Below, one piece after another: positions 1-8,362 of a DNA stretch of 64,000 nucleotides; position 1 is the first letter of the stretch, and every line of letters begins with the position of its first letter. A program made the position numbers and the translations under genes. The stretch is from Gammaproteobacteria bacterium UBA7803 (GTDB lineage: Bacteria; Pseudomonadota; Gammaproteobacteria; Pseudomonadales; Azotimanducaceae). The stretch lies in contig DLCH01000006.1 of the NCBI GenBank assembly GCA_002480525.1, positions 117,942-181,941 on the forward strand. Reading direction: 5' to 3'. The notes beneath the pieces were generated by a model. It was not told the origin of the DNA and did not search any database. It worked only from the letters and a program-made list of their open reading frames with translations.

Positions 1-661
1 GGTGGCGCTCGCCTACTGCATCGTGCTGCTCCAGGTCGCCTCCCTCGGCTCCTTCATCGCGGGCCTGCGGCTGAAGCTGCGGCAGAAGAACCAGTCTCTC
101 CACGAAGCGATGGCGGAGCTGACCGAGCTGGCGACCCGGGACCCGCTGACCCGTCTGCCGAACCGGCGCACGGCCATGGCTCAGCTCGAACGGGAGCTGT
201 CCCGGGTGGAACGCCGCCGCCAGGACGGCGACGGCCTGTGCCTCGGCCTGCTCGACGTCGATCACTTCAAACGCATCAACGACCGCTACGGGCACCAGAC
301 CGGGGACGCCGTGCTGCGGCGCATCGGCGAGGCGCTGCAGCAGGCGCTGCGTCAGGGCGACTTCGTCGCCCGGTTCGGCGGCGAGGAATTCCTGATCATC
401 ATGCCGGAGACCGGCCTCGAGGGCGGTCTGTCCGCCGCCGACCGCATGCGCTCCGCCGTGGCGCGCCTGCCCGCCCAGACCCTCGGGCTGCCGGAAGTGC
501 CGACAGCCTCGATCGGCATCGCCGCCCACCGTCCCGGCGAGCGCATCGAAGACACCCTGGCCCGGGCCGATCAGGCCCTGTACCGCGCCAAGCACCTCGG
601 CCGCAATCGCGTCGAGCCCTGGTCCGGCGGCGGCGACGCGCGCGAGGCCGCCCTCGCCTGA
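1..661 (+). CDS. Diguanylate cyclase, 5' end cut by window
   Basis: C-terminal part of a GGDEF protein that would make cyclic di-GMP from two GTP. The visible 219 residues begin in a hydrophobic segment (about 3-22), probably the last membrane helix of a sensor module, followed by a short linker helix and a complete GGDEF domain. The active-site loop reads GGEEF (126-130), a functional variant. The metal aspartate is in LLDVD (D85). An RQGD (117-120) lies five residues before the loop, which matches an allosteric I-site (RxxD) for product inhibition. The frame is open to the window edge, so the GTG at position 2 is unlikely to be the true start. Family assignment is secure; the sensed signal is unknown. 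Confidence 0.93.
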   Translation, partial: VALAYCIVLLQVASLGSFIAGLRLKLRQKNQSLHEAMAELTELATRDPLTRLPNRRTAMAQLERELSRVERRRQDGDGLCLGLLDVDHFKRINDRYGHQTGDAVLRRIGEALQQALRQGDFVARFGGEEFLIIMPETGLEGGLSAADRMRSAVARLPAQTLGLPEVPTASIGIAAHRPGERIEDTLARADQALYRAKHLGRNRVEPWSGGGDAREAALA

Positions 662-669
662 GCCGCGCG

Positions 670-698
670 TATCGTGCGCGCCGCGCGACCCTTATAAT
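670..698 (+). promoter_or_regulatory. Candidate sigma-70 promoter for isocitrate dehydrogenase
   Basis: A perfect TATAAT lies at 693-698, 36 bases before the ATG, in otherwise GC-rich sequence. The matching -35 position (670-675, TATCGT) is weak. A Shine-Dalgarno-like TGAGGT sits about 8 bases before the ATG at 734. Confidence 0.45.
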
Positions 699-733
699 TC
701 CTCTCGAACCCCAATGGAGCTGAGGTTATCGGC

Positions 734-1747
734 ATGGCGGAGACCCGCATCACGGTCATTCCCGGAGACGGCATCGGCCCGGACATCGTCGAGGCCACCC
801 TGGCGGTTCTGGAGCAGCTCGACTGCGGCCTGACTTTCGATCACGCCATCGCCGGCCAGACCGCGCTGGAACAGGGCCAGGACCTGATTCCGCCGGAAAC
901 CCTGGACCTCATCGAACGGAACCCGGCCACCCTGAAGGGCCCGATCACCACCCCGGTGGGCCGCGGCTTCTCGTCGGTCAACGTGTCGCTGCGCCAGCAT
1001 TTCGAGCTGTTCGCCAACGTCCGTCCGGCGCTGTCCATTCCCGGTGTCGCATCGCGCTACGACGACGTCGACATCATCACCGTGCGGGAGAATCTGGAGG
1101 GTCTGTACTCCGGCGTCGGCCACATCCGCAGCGAGGACGGCCAGCGCGCCGAGCTGCGCAGCGTGATCACCCGGGCGGGCTCCCGCCGGGTCATCGGTTA
1201 CGCCTTCGACATGGCCCGCCGGGTCGGCCGCAAGAAGGTGACGGTGGTGCACAAGGCCAACATCATGCGCTCCACCTCCGGGCTGTTTCTCGAGGTCGCC
1301 CGGGAAATCGCCCCCGAGTACCCGGACATCCAGTTCGAGGAGATGATCGTCGACAACTGCGCCATGCAGCTCGTGATCAACCCCTCGCGCTTCGACGTGA
1401 TCGTCACCACCAACCTGTTCGGCGACATTCTGTCGGATCTGTGCGCGGGGCTGGTCGGCGGCCTGGGCCTCGCGCCCGGCGCGAACATCGGTGAGAACAA
1501 AGGCATCTTCGAGGCCGTCCACGGCAGCGCGCCGGACATCGCGGGCCAGGGCATCGCCAATCCGACCGCGCTGATGCTCGGGGCCGCCATGATGCTCGAC
1601 TACCTCGGCCACTCGGATCAGGCGCGGCGTCTGCGCGACGCCATACGCCAGGTCATCGGCGCCGGTCATACCCTGACCCGCGACCTCGGCGGCCAGGCCT
1701 CGACCATGCAGTACACCGAGGCGCTGCTGGCGGAGCTGGGCCGGTAG
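734..1747 (+). CDS. NAD-dependent isocitrate dehydrogenase
   Basis: 337-residue member of the isocitrate/isopropylmalate dehydrogenase family, which oxidatively decarboxylates isocitrate to 2-oxoglutarate in the TCA cycle. The N-terminus has the family signature ITVIPGDGIGP. The substrate loop SSVNVSLRQHFELFANVRP fits the isocitrate branch better than LeuB. NLFGDILSDL and GLAPGANIG form the metal and substrate region, and VHGSAPDIAGQGIANPTA the nucleotide-binding end. The short length, like mitochondrial IDH3 and Xanthomonas-type enzymes, suggests NAD rather than NADP use; that cofactor call is inferred. Isopropylmalate or homoisocitrate dehydrogenase is the main alternative. It stands alone behind its own promoter. 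Confidence 0.85.
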   Translation: MAETRITVIPGDGIGPDIVEATLAVLEQLDCGLTFDHAIAGQTALEQGQDLIPPETLDLIERNPATLKGPITTPVGRGFSSVNVSLRQHFELFANVRPALSIPGVASRYDDVDIITVRENLEGLYSGVGHIRSEDGQRAELRSVITRAGSRRVIGYAFDMARRVGRKKVTVVHKANIMRSTSGLFLEVAREIAPEYPDIQFEEMIVDNCAMQLVINPSRFDVIVTTNLFGDILSDLCAGLVGGLGLAPGANIGENKGIFEAVHGSAPDIAGQGIANPTALMLGAAMMLDYLGHSDQARRLRDAIRQVIGAGHTLTRDLGGQASTMQYTEALLAELGR

Positions 1748-1777
1748 GACCCGCGGGATCGAACGCCGGGCAGCGCC

Positions 1778-2095
1778 TCAATCCGGCGGCCTGCCCCGCC
1801 GCGATGGCGGCTGACGCGCCTGCCAGGTGGCGATGGCGAACGCGGGCACCACGCCGAGCGCCAGCAGCAGCGCCGCCAGGCCGCCCGGTCCGAGGGACGC
1901 CCGCACGCCCAGCACGCCGGCCAGCCAGGCCAGCGCCAGGAACAGGACGATGCAGGCCAGCGCGAACACGCTGACGAACACCAGATACGCGGCGAACGGC
2001 CGCTGGGCCGGATGCCGGATCCAGTTGACGTACGGGGCCGCCAGGGCGAGCACGCCCAGGGCCAGCGCGACGGTGGTCCAGCTCACACCTTCCAT
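1778..2095 (-). CDS. Small multi-pass membrane protein, unknown function
   Basis: A 105-residue protein starting MEGVSWTTVA. I see three hydrophobic stretches (about 5-20, 33-55 and 66-85) and a positively charged tail ending in RRGRPPD, so it is an inner-membrane protein. I recognise no family. An upstream in-frame ATG at 2230 would add a Cys- and Arg-rich leader that does not look like protein, so the ATG at 2095 is preferred. It converges with isocitrate dehydrogenase, leaving 30 bases between stops. Confidence 0.55.
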   Translation of the reverse strand: MEGVSWTTVALALGVLALAAPYVNWIRHPAQRPFAAYLVFVSVFALACIVLFLALAWLAGVLGVRASLGPGGLAALLLALGVVPAFAIATWQARQPPSRRGRPPD

Positions 2096-2247
2096 CGGCA
2101 CAGAGTAGAGGGCCACTCCGGTCCACTTCAACGTCCGGGCCTTGTTGGCCGGGCCGCAGGACGGGCACACTGACCCATCCGGTGCCCAGCAGCCTCGGCA
2201 CTGCCGAGGCCGCCGGGCGTCCTGCCACATCCCGCCAAGGAGCCCCC

Positions 2248-2385
2248 ATGACCATTCACATCGCGCTGGAACCGCTGCTCGCCCTGGGCGCCGGCATCCT
2301 GGTGCTCGCCATGCCCAAGCTGCTCAACTACGTGGTGGCGGGCTATCTGATCCTGATCGGCCTGGTCGGCATCTTCAATCTCTGA
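2248..2385 (+). CDS. DUF3096 small membrane protein
   Basis: A 45-residue protein starting MTIHIALEP and made of two hydrophobic helices joined by the conserved loop PKLLNY; it ends GLVGIFNL. This matches the DUF3096 family of tiny two-helix membrane proteins, whose function is unknown. AAGGAG lies about 7 bases before the ATG, so this start is chosen over an upstream in-frame ATG at 2182. Context gives no functional clue. Confidence 0.8.
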   Translation: MTIHIALEPLLALGAGILVLAMPKLLNYVVAGYLILIGLVGIFNL

Positions 2386-2489
2386 CGCCGCCGGGCATGC
2401 CGGATCGCGGCGGCATGTCCATGGCGGCCATGCACGGGACACCCGCCTGTGATACAAACCACCCGAGGCATCTTCGAGCCCAGTGTGGA

Positions 2490-3485
2490 ATGACCAGCCC
2501 GACCCCGCTCCGCGAGCCGCTGTTCCCCCCGTCCATGAAGGGGACGCAGCACGACCTGTCCGCTGAGGCCATGGCCGAGATTCAGACGCTGAACCGGCCG
2601 GCGCCGGGGCGGTGGCTGCTCCAGTGCGCGATCATCTGGGCGTCCGTGGCCCTGTTCGTCACTGCCGCGGAGCTGGCCGATCACTGGGCGGTGACCGTTC
2701 TGGCGGTGCTGCTGATCGGCTCGCGCCAGCTCGCGCTCGGCTACCTGATGCACGACCAGGCGCACCACAGCGCATTCCGGTTCAAGGGCGGCGACCTGCT
2801 GGCCAACGTGCTGGCCGCCTACCCCCTGCTGGTGGCCACTACCGAGAAGTACGCCCAGGTGCACCTCAGCCACCACCGGCACTACTTCACCGAGCAGGAT
2901 CCCGACTTCGTCCGCAAGCAGGGACCGGAGTGGACCTACCCGCAGACCCGCACACAGATGTTCCGGACCTTCGCCAGGGAGTTCCTGGGCCTGAACCTCG
3001 TCAGGCTGATCAAAGGCAAGACCCTGGGCAACGTCACCCTGTACAGGCGGCTGGACACGATCCCCGGCTGGGTGCGGCCGGCCTACTACGCCGCCCTCGC
3101 CGTGGTGCTCACGCTGACCGGCACCTGGATCGAGTTTCTCCTCTACTGGGTGCTGCCGCTGGTCACCGTCATGCAGGCGCTGCTGCGGTTCGAGGCCATC
3201 TGCGAGCATCAGTACGACATGCCGGGAGCCCGGGTCGAGGACACCACGCCGCTGATCATCCTGCCCTGGTGGCAGAAGCTGTTCATTCCGGACCTCAACT
3301 TCGGCATGCACGTGTACCACCACTACTTTCCGGGCGTGCCGTTCTGCCACCTGCCGAAGGTCCACCGGATCTTCGCCCGCGAGGGCCTGGTGGACGAGGA
3401 CCGGGTGTTCCACGGCTACGGTGGCATTCTGCGCACCGTGATCCGCCGGACCGGCCAGGCCGAAGGGCAGCCCGCCAGCGCCTGA
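2490..3485 (+). CDS. Membrane fatty acid desaturase family protein
   Basis: 331-residue di-iron membrane enzyme of the fatty acid desaturase/hydroxylase superfamily, which introduces double bonds or hydroxyls using O2. All three histidine boxes are present: HDQAHH (88-93), HLSHH (125-129) and HVYHH (274-278). Membrane segments lie at about 44-60, 67-87 and 190-215. The start is either the ATG at 2490 or the in-frame ATG at 2535; the open frame further upstream is unlikely to be coding because it runs through the DUF3096 gene. The substrate (acyl-lipid, alkane or carotenoid) cannot be read from the sequence. Confidence 0.87.
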   Translation: MTSPTPLREPLFPPSMKGTQHDLSAEAMAEIQTLNRPAPGRWLLQCAIIWASVALFVTAAELADHWAVTVLAVLLIGSRQLALGYLMHDQAHHSAFRFKGGDLLANVLAAYPLLVATTEKYAQVHLSHHRHYFTEQDPDFVRKQGPEWTYPQTRTQMFRTFAREFLGLNLVRLIKGKTLGNVTLYRRLDTIPGWVRPAYYAALAVVLTLTGTWIEFLLYWVLPLVTVMQALLRFEAICEHQYDMPGARVEDTTPLIILPWWQKLFIPDLNFGMHVYHHYFPGVPFCHLPKVHRIFAREGLVDEDRVFHGYGGILRTVIRRTGQAEGQPASA

Positions 3486-3554
3486 TCCTCCGGCTTCGGA
3501 GCCAGCGGCACGGTCGTTGCACCCTCTCCAGCACAGCTTCGACCGGAGATTCCC

Positions 3555-4385
3555 ATGCAGAACGTCACCGCGGGCCATGCCCGCATACCGGTGCTCGGAT
3601 TCGGCACCTTCCAGCTCGAGGGCGATGCCTGCCGTGACATGGTCGGCCACGCCCTGGACATGGGCTACCGCCACGTCGACACGGCGCAGATGTACCGCAA
3701 CGCACGCGCGGTGGGTGCTGCCATCGCCGAGGCCGGCGTGCCGCGGGACGAGATCTTCCTGACCACCAAGGTATGGCCGGACCGTTACCGGGACGGGGAT
3801 CAGCAGGACTCGGTCGCAGCCAGTCTGGAACGTCTGGGGCTGGATCGGGTCGACCTGCTGCTGCTGCACTGGCCGAGTCCGGACGGGGTGCCGCTGCCGG
3901 AGACCCTCGGCGCCCTGAACGACGTGCTCGAACGGGGCTGGACCCGGCACATCGGTATCGGCAACTTCACGGTCGCCCTGACCCGGGAGGCACAGGCGGC
4001 CAGCGACGCGCCGCTGATCACCAACCAGGTCGAGTATCACCCGTTCCTGAGCCAGCAACCGCTGCTCACCGAGCTGCGGCGCCGGAGCATGGGGCTGACG
4101 GCGTACGCGCCGCTGGCCCAGGGCCGCGTGCCGGCGGACGACACGCTGGCGGCCATCGCCGCCGAGTACGGCCGCAGCGCGACCCAGGTCGGGCTGCGCT
4201 GGCTGATTCAGCAGCCAGGCGTGGCGGCGATCCCCCGGTCTGCGTCACCGGCCCACGCCGAGGACAACCTCGGCGCCCTGGACTTCGCCCTCACCGACGA
4301 GCACATGGCGAGGATCAGCGCCCTCGCCCGCTCGGACGGCCGGGTGGTCGACCCGTCCGGACTGGCGCCCGACTGGGACGACTGA
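3555..4385 (+). CDS. Aldo/keto reductase (2,5-diketogluconate reductase type)
   Basis: 276-residue (beta/alpha)8 NADPH-dependent carbonyl reductase. The catalytic tetrad is complete: D42, Y47 (VDTAQMY), K72 (TTKVW) and H105 (LLLHWP). The cofactor-binding C-terminal part contains GVAAIPRSA. Length and motif spacing are those of the prokaryotic DkgB-like branch, which reduces 2,5-diketogluconate, methylglyoxal or beta-keto esters. The actual substrate is not predictable. It follows the desaturase by 69 bases on the same strand and converges with a crotonase gene 21 bases beyond its stop. Confidence 0.92.
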   Translation: MQNVTAGHARIPVLGFGTFQLEGDACRDMVGHALDMGYRHVDTAQMYRNARAVGAAIAEAGVPRDEIFLTTKVWPDRYRDGDQQDSVAASLERLGLDRVDLLLLHWPSPDGVPLPETLGALNDVLERGWTRHIGIGNFTVALTREAQAASDAPLITNQVEYHPFLSQQPLLTELRRRSMGLTAYAPLAQGRVPADDTLAAIAAEYGRSATQVGLRWLIQQPGVAAIPRSASPAHAEDNLGALDFALTDEHMARISALARSDGRVVDPSGLAPDWDD

Positions 4386-4406
4386 GCCGGCCCGGTCCGC
4401 GCCCCG

Positions 4407-5204
4407 TCAGCGGCCGGAAAACTGCGGCGCCCGCTTCTCGAAGAACGCCTTGCGGGCTTCCTTGGCGTCCTCGGTCTCGAAGCAGCGGCGGATGTTGCCG
4501 AGCTCCAGGCGCACCTGGGCTTCCAGATCGACGGCGCGCACCGCCCGGTGCATGCCCCGCTTGGTCATGCGGATCGAGAACGGCGACCAGGCGGCGAGCT
4601 GATCGAGGTAGGCCCGGAACCGGTCGTCGAACTCCGCGGCCGGACAGATCTCGCCCACCATGCCGAGGGCCAGGGCCTCCTCGGCCTCCACCGTGCGGTT
4701 CTCCAGCATGAACCGCAGTGCAGGCTCGTAGCCCATGGCCAGCGGCAGCGTCCAGGTCAACCCGCCGTCCGGCGAGCCGCCGATCCGGGTGTACCCCGCC
4801 ATCAGCCGCGCGGCGTCGGACATGAGCTTGATGTCGCAGGCCATGGCGAGGCCGAGGCCGGCGCCCACCGCCACGCCGTTGATGCCCGCGACCACGGGCT
4901 TGTCGCAGTCGTCGCGCAGGCCGAGCAGGAACCGCCCGACCCAGTGGATGTCGTCCAGCCGGTCGCTGATGGGCCCGTGGGGCGTCGCCCGCTCGCCGCT
5001 GCCGGACAGATCGAGCCCGGCGCAGAAGGCGTCGCCGGTACCGGTGATGCCGATGACCCAGACGTCGTCGTCCCGGGCCGCGTCCTCGACGGCGTTGACG
5101 ACGCTCCAGGCGAGCGCCTCGTTCAACGCATTCTTCTTGTCGGCTCGATTGAGGCGGATGATCCGCACGTGACCGCGGTCTTCGATCGCAACGAGTTCCG
5201 TCAT
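4407..5204 (-). CDS. Enoyl-CoA hydratase/isomerase family protein
   Basis: 265-residue crotonase-fold enzyme acting on acyl-CoA thioesters, probably in fatty-acid or aromatic-acid breakdown. The oxyanion-hole segments are visible as GTGDAFCAGLDLS and AGINGVAVGAGLGLAMACD. The C-terminal end AFFEKRAPQFSGR is typical of the family. It is transcribed away from the TetR-family gene at 5361, with 156 bases between the two starts, so it is a plausible target of that regulator. Exact substrate and whether it is a hydratase or isomerase are not resolvable. Confidence 0.9.
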   Translation of the reverse strand: MTELVAIEDRGHVRIIRLNRADKKNALNEALAWSVVNAVEDAARDDDVWVIGITGTGDAFCAGLDLSGSGERATPHGPISDRLDDIHWVGRFLLGLRDDCDKPVVAGINGVAVGAGLGLAMACDIKLMSDAARLMAGYTRIGGSPDGGLTWTLPLAMGYEPALRFMLENRTVEAEEALALGMVGEICPAAEFDDRFRAYLDQLAAWSPFSIRMTKRGMHRAVRAVDLEAQVRLELGNIRRCFETEDAKEARKAFFEKRAPQFSGR

Positions 5205-5331
5205 GGTGGCTCCTGGGGCTGCTGAAAGCCGACGATGCTACCGCCGGCACGGCGCGGGAGCCACGCGCCCGTGCGCGGCGGGCCGGCCCGCGAAATGTAG
5301 ACGAATGACAACACCTGGCGGATTTGCGGTA

Positions 5332-5349
5332 GAATCGACGAAACGATTC
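5332..5349. promoter_or_regulatory. Candidate TetR-type operator (GAATCG-N6-CGATTC)
   Basis: A perfect 6-bp inverted repeat, GAATCG (5332-5337) and CGATTC (5344-5349), 11 bases before the TetR-family ATG. It overlaps a TAGAAT hexamer at 5330-5335 that could be the -10 element of the regulator's own promoter. Position and symmetry suggest autoregulation. Confidence 0.5.
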
Positions 5350-5360
5350 CGGAAAGCCTG

Positions 5361-6035
5361 ATGACAGCCTACAAACCGTCCCAGCGAGACACCTACCACC
5401 ACGGCGATCTGCGCAACGCGCTGCTCAAGCGCGCCGCGGAGGTCATCGAGGAGCACGGTATCGAGGCCCTGACCCTGCGCGGCCTCGCCCGGGATCTCGG
5501 CGTCTCCCACGGCGCGCCCAACCGCCACTTCAAGACCCGGGCCCACCTGCTCTCCGCCCTCGCCGAGGACGGCTACAGCGGCCTGACCCACGCCACCCTG
5601 TCCGCCGCCGACGCCGCCGGGCCGGACCCGTGGATCCGCCTCAACGCCATGGGCCGGGGTTTCCTGCACTGGGTGTTCGACAACCGCGCGAGCTTCCGCG
5701 CCATCTGCCATCCGGACGTCAGCCGCTATGCTGACGACGCCCTGCGGGCCGCCATCCGCCGATTCCGCGAAGCGATCCGCGATGCGGTGGCGGATGCCCA
5801 GCGGGCCGGACGCCACCCCGAGGCCCGGCTGGACCTGCTCACCCTCTACACCAAGGCCGTGCCCTTCGGCGCCGCCATGATGCTGTTCGACGGCCTGTTC
5901 GAGGACCACCGCAACACCACCGACCGGGACGCGCTGATCGAGGAGCTGATCGAACTCGTGGTGCCGATCCGCGACCGGGTGGCGGCGACCGGCCCCCGCC
6001 TCGCCACGACGCTGGTCGGCGGCGCGACGAACTGA
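5361..6035 (+). CDS. TetR/AcrR family transcriptional regulator
   Basis: 224-residue repressor-type regulator. The N-terminal 20-65 region is the TetR helix-turn-helix (HGIEALTLRGLARDLGVSHGAPNRHF); the C-terminal two thirds is a helical ligand domain resembling the WHG-type domain. It likely binds DNA as a dimer and releases it on binding a small hydrophobic effector. A palindrome sits immediately upstream. It diverges from a crotonase gene and converges on an alpha/beta hydrolase (3 bases between stops). The regulated genes and the effector are unknown. Confidence 0.92.
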   Translation: MTAYKPSQRDTYHHGDLRNALLKRAAEVIEEHGIEALTLRGLARDLGVSHGAPNRHFKTRAHLLSALAEDGYSGLTHATLSAADAAGPDPWIRLNAMGRGFLHWVFDNRASFRAICHPDVSRYADDALRAAIRRFREAIRDAVADAQRAGRHPEARLDLLTLYTKAVPFGAAMMLFDGLFEDHRNTTDRDALIEELIELVVPIRDRVAATGPRLATTLVGGATN

Positions 6036-6038
6036 GGC

Positions 6039-6806
6039 CTACACCCCGCCGAGAAAATCCAGCACCGCGGCGTTGAACGCCTCCGGCTGGTCGATGTTGG
6101 CGGCGTGGCCCGCGCCGTCCAGCACGACGCGCCGCGCCCCGGGGATCTTGCCCGCCATGTAGTCGGTCGGGATCAGGAACGGCGTGTCGTCGGCGCCCAC
6201 CAGCACCAGGGTGGGCAGCGCGATGTCCGGCAGCGAGCGGATCACCCGGTCGTCGCGCTGGGCGAGCATGCCCCGGGCCGCGTGGGCGAGGCCCTGGGCG
6301 GACCGGTGCTGACTGATGCGCACCTCGCCGCTCTCGCCGAGCGCCGCCAGGCCCTGCCGCTCGAAGGCTTCCGCCCGCTCCCGGGCGGTGTGGTTCCAGG
6401 CCGCCCGGCCGTCGTCACTCTTGTAGCCCGGCCCGGTGTCGAACAGCATCAGCGCCTCGCAGCGGTCCGGGTGCTGGAGATGGAACGCCAGGGTCATGTA
6501 ACCGCCGAGCGACAGGCCGCCGATCACGGCGCGCTCGACACCGCAGGCATCGAGCAGCGCGGCCATGTCCGCCACCGTGAGCGCTTCCGAATAGAGGTCC
6601 GGGTCGTCCGGGCTGTCCGAGCGGCCGTGGCCGCGCATGTCCCAGGTGATCAGGTGGTGATCGCGGGTCAGGGCCTCGATCTGCCCCGCCCACATCTCGC
6701 CGGTGGCGCTGTAGCCGTGGGTGAGCAGCACCGTCCGCGCGCTCGCGTCCAAGCACGGATGGTGCTCGTAGTAGATGGTCACGCCGTCGCGGTCGATGGT
6801 CGTCAT
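6039..6806 (-). CDS. Alpha/beta hydrolase
   Basis: 255-residue single-domain alpha/beta-hydrolase fold enzyme. The oxyanion motif is LLTHGY (27-32), the nucleophile elbow GLSLGG places the serine at 99, the acid is probably in LVGADDTPFL and the histidine in GAGHAANI near the C-terminus. No signal peptide, so it is cytoplasmic. The closest general match is the 3-oxoadipate enol-lactonase/esterase/haloperoxidase-like group, but the substrate is unknown. Confidence 0.88.
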   Translation of the reverse strand: MTTIDRDGVTIYYEHHPCLDASARTVLLTHGYSATGEMWAGQIEALTRDHHLITWDMRGHGRSDSPDDPDLYSEALTVADMAALLDACGVERAVIGGLSLGGYMTLAFHLQHPDRCEALMLFDTGPGYKSDDGRAAWNHTARERAEAFERQGLAALGESGEVRISQHRSAQGLAHAARGMLAQRDDRVIRSLPDIALPTLVLVGADDTPFLIPTDYMAGKIPGARRVVLDGAGHAANIDQPEAFNAAVLDFLGGV

Positions 6807-6937
6807 GGTCCCCCTCCTGCCGATCTGCCATTCGCCAGTGTAACCGCAACCGCTGTGGCATCTACCTATCGCGCGGCCGGGCGCGCGTTGGGTAGAGTCG
6901 ATCGTCGAGGGCCAGCGGCGGCGACCGGGAGCGGAAC

Positions 6938-8362
6938 GTGGGCGACGAGATCAAGCGGCGCTATTTCGACGGCGAGCACTTCAGCGCGTTCCGCACGGCG
7001 CTCGACGAGGAGCACGCGCTGCTCGGCCGCTACTTCGACGAGCAGCGATTCAGCCGCCGGGGCGACGTCGCCGGCTTCGAGCTCGAGGCCTGGCTGGTGG
7101 ACGACACCGGCGACCCGCTGCCGCGCAACGAGGAATACCTCGCCGCCCTGAACGACCCGCTGGTGGTCCCGGAGCTCGCGGCCTACAACGTGGAGCTGAA
7201 CGGCAGCCCTACGGCGCTCACCGGCCGCGCGTTCTCGAGGCTCCACGACGAGCTGTCCGCCACCTGGGGCACCTGCCAGCAGACGGCCCGCGGCATGGGC
7301 ATGGGCCTGGTGACCATCGGCATCCTGCCGACGGTGAAGGAAGCCATGCTCGACTCCGCCCACATGTCGTCCATGCAGCGCTACCACTCCCTGAACGACC
7401 GCGTCATGGCGCTGCGGGACGGCCGCCCGCTGGCCGTGGAGATCGAGGGCGACGTGCCGCTGCGCACCACCCACCACGACGTGATGCTGGAGGCGGCCAC
7501 CACGTCGTTCCAGATCCATCTGCAGTGCCGGCCCGAGCGCATCGTCCGGGACTTCAACGCGAGCCTGGTCGCGTCCGCGCCGATGGTGGCGGTCAGCGCC
7601 AACTCGCCGTTCCTGTTCGGCCATGCGCTGTGGGACGAGACCCGTATTCCGCTGTTCGAGCAGAGCGTGGACGTGGGCCGGCGCTATGCGCCCCGGGTCA
7701 CCTTCGGCACCGGCTACGTCGAGCGTTCGCTGCTCGAGGTGTTTCAGGAGAACCACGCCGACCACCCCATCCTGCTGCCGGCCGAACTCGACGGCCCGCC
7801 GGACAGGTTCCAGCACGTCCGCTTTCACAACGGCACGCTGTGGCGCTGGAACCGCCCCCTGATCGGCTTCGACTTCGACGGCCAGCCGCACCTGCGCATC
7901 GAGCACCGGGTGGTGCCCGCGGGGCCGACGATCCGCGACTGCATCGCCAACGCCGCGTTCTACTACGGCCTCGTGTACGGCCTGGGTCTGTGGAAGACCC
8001 CGCCCGAATCCCTGCTGCCCTTCGAGAAGGCCCGGGACAACTTCTACAGCGCCGCCCGCTACGGACTCAATGCCCGCCTGCTGTGCGTCGACGAGCGCGG
8101 CGACCGGGAACTGGGCGTGCGTCAGCTCGTCATCGAGGAACTGCTGCCCCTCGCCCGCCGCGGCCTGGAGTCGCGCAACATCCCGGACGTGGAGATCAGC
8201 GAGTTCCTCGACGTCATCGGCGCCCGGGTGGAGTCCTCTCAGAACGGCGCCGCCTGGCAGCGGCGCTGGGTCGCCATGCACGGCGTCGACCTCAACGCGC
8301 TGGTCCAGGCCTACCGCGAACATCAGGACGCCGGCGAGCCCGTGCATACCTGGCCGCTGTGA
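6938..8362 (+). CDS. GCS2-family glutamate-cysteine ligase-like enzyme
   Basis: 474-residue carboxylate-amine ligase of the GCS2 (glutamate-cysteine ligase type 2) family; members join an amino acid carboxylate to an amine using ATP. The metal/ATP core is visible as GFELEAWLVD near residue 50, YNVELNGSPT near 87, and EIEGDVPL and IEHRVVPAGPT further on. It is longer than the roughly 370-residue YbdK type and resembles standalone proteins often found beside a deacylase. Its stop overlaps the GTG of the next gene (GTGA), so the two are translationally coupled and probably act on one metabolite. True glutathione synthesis is not proven. Confidence 0.8.
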   Translation: MGDEIKRRYFDGEHFSAFRTALDEEHALLGRYFDEQRFSRRGDVAGFELEAWLVDDTGDPLPRNEEYLAALNDPLVVPELAAYNVELNGSPTALTGRAFSRLHDELSATWGTCQQTARGMGMGLVTIGILPTVKEAMLDSAHMSSMQRYHSLNDRVMALRDGRPLAVEIEGDVPLRTTHHDVMLEAATTSFQIHLQCRPERIVRDFNASLVASAPMVAVSANSPFLFGHALWDETRIPLFEQSVDVGRRYAPRVTFGTGYVERSLLEVFQENHADHPILLPAELDGPPDRFQHVRFHNGTLWRWNRPLIGFDFDGQPHLRIEHRVVPAGPTIRDCIANAAFYYGLVYGLGLWKTPPESLLPFEKARDNFYSAARYGLNARLLCVDERGDRELGVRQLVIEELLPLARRGLESRNIPDVEISEFLDVIGARVESSQNGAAWQRRWVAMHGVDLNALVQAYREHQDAGEPVHTWPL

